Translations under genes and position numbers: made by a program | Notes under the pieces: model-generated | Told to the model about the DNA's origin: nothing | Databases searched by the model: none | What the model saw: the letters and a program-made list of their open reading frames with translations, nothing else | Shown: positions 63,953-64,000 of the stretch, piece by piece | How positions within the stretch are numbered: position 1 is the stretch's first letter | How the letters are laid out: each line of letters starts with the position of its first letter | Assembly: GCF_932526225.1 (NCBI RefSeq) | Contig: NC_064036.1 | Span: forward strand, 20,542,953-20,606,952 | Reading direction: 5' to 3' | Source: Nematostella vectensis | Taxonomy: Eukaryota; Cnidaria; Anthozoa; Actiniaria; Edwardsiidae | Length of the DNA: 64,000 bases

Positions 63953-64000
63953 CTTTGGCAGCACACGCCATGTTATACATCATCCTGGTGTCGTCTGCCA
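63953..64000 (-). CDS. APC: APC upstream exon, partial
   Basis: Minus-strand coding sequence reading DDTRMMYNMACAAK up to the donor, joined in phase (G|GT) to the terminal exon. It runs off the right edge of the window. The oligomerisation and coiled-coil N terminus of APC would lie beyond. Confidence 0.8.

Overview
The window is eukaryotic, and most likely from a cnidarian close to the sea anemone Nematostella vectensis (inference). Support comes from many small exons with GT/AG introns, a cnidarian-like short APC gene, a CR1/jockey-type LINE remnant, tRNA-derived SINE sequence, several MITE-like elements and a large self-synthesising DNA element. I see no bacterial gene organisation.

Layout. 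(1) 1-42,526, plus strand: the C-terminal 1,581 codons of EPG5, the metazoan autophagy tether, in 35 exons whose phases all join cleanly down to a TAG stop. A poly(A) signal follows at 42,795. The introns are heavily loaded with minisatellites of 21-61 bp units, about 19-20 kb in total. In several introns the repeat unit contains the exon's own splice donor or acceptor, sometimes with adjoining coding bases. The arrays therefore carry tens to over a hundred copies of a real splice site. (2) 42,527-44,163: 3' flank, a tRNA-Glu-derived SINE and the left part of a decayed LINE reverse transcriptase. (3) 44,164-57,861: a GC-rich 13.7-kb element with ~185-bp terminal inverted repeats, flanked by a CTCAAGATG duplication and inserted into that LINE. 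It has a Polinton/adintovirus-like gene set: rve-type integrase, packaging-type ATPase, candidate capsid protein, several small membrane proteins, and a minus-strand replication block (DNA polymerase-like region, SF1 helicase, HNH domain, Cys-rich protein). Most genes carry frameshifts or stops, so this copy looks dead. (4) 57,862-60,750: the rest of the LINE, an ATC-rich simple repeat, a 37-bp minisatellite and featureless flank. (5) 60,904-64,000, minus strand: the last exons of APC, with the armadillo domain, a short basic/serine-rich tail without recognisable beta-catenin repeats, and a C-terminal PDZ ligand.

How the parts relate. EPG5 and APC are convergent neighbours, and the viral-like element sits in the spacer between their 3' ends. 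The two host genes have unrelated roles (autophagosome-lysosome tethering; Wnt/cytoskeleton scaffold). The strongest points for a second look are the splice-site-derived minisatellites, the atypical integrase/polymerase-helicase element with its 7-9-bp target duplication, and the APC C-terminus. Homology statements come from recognition of family patterns; no search was run.
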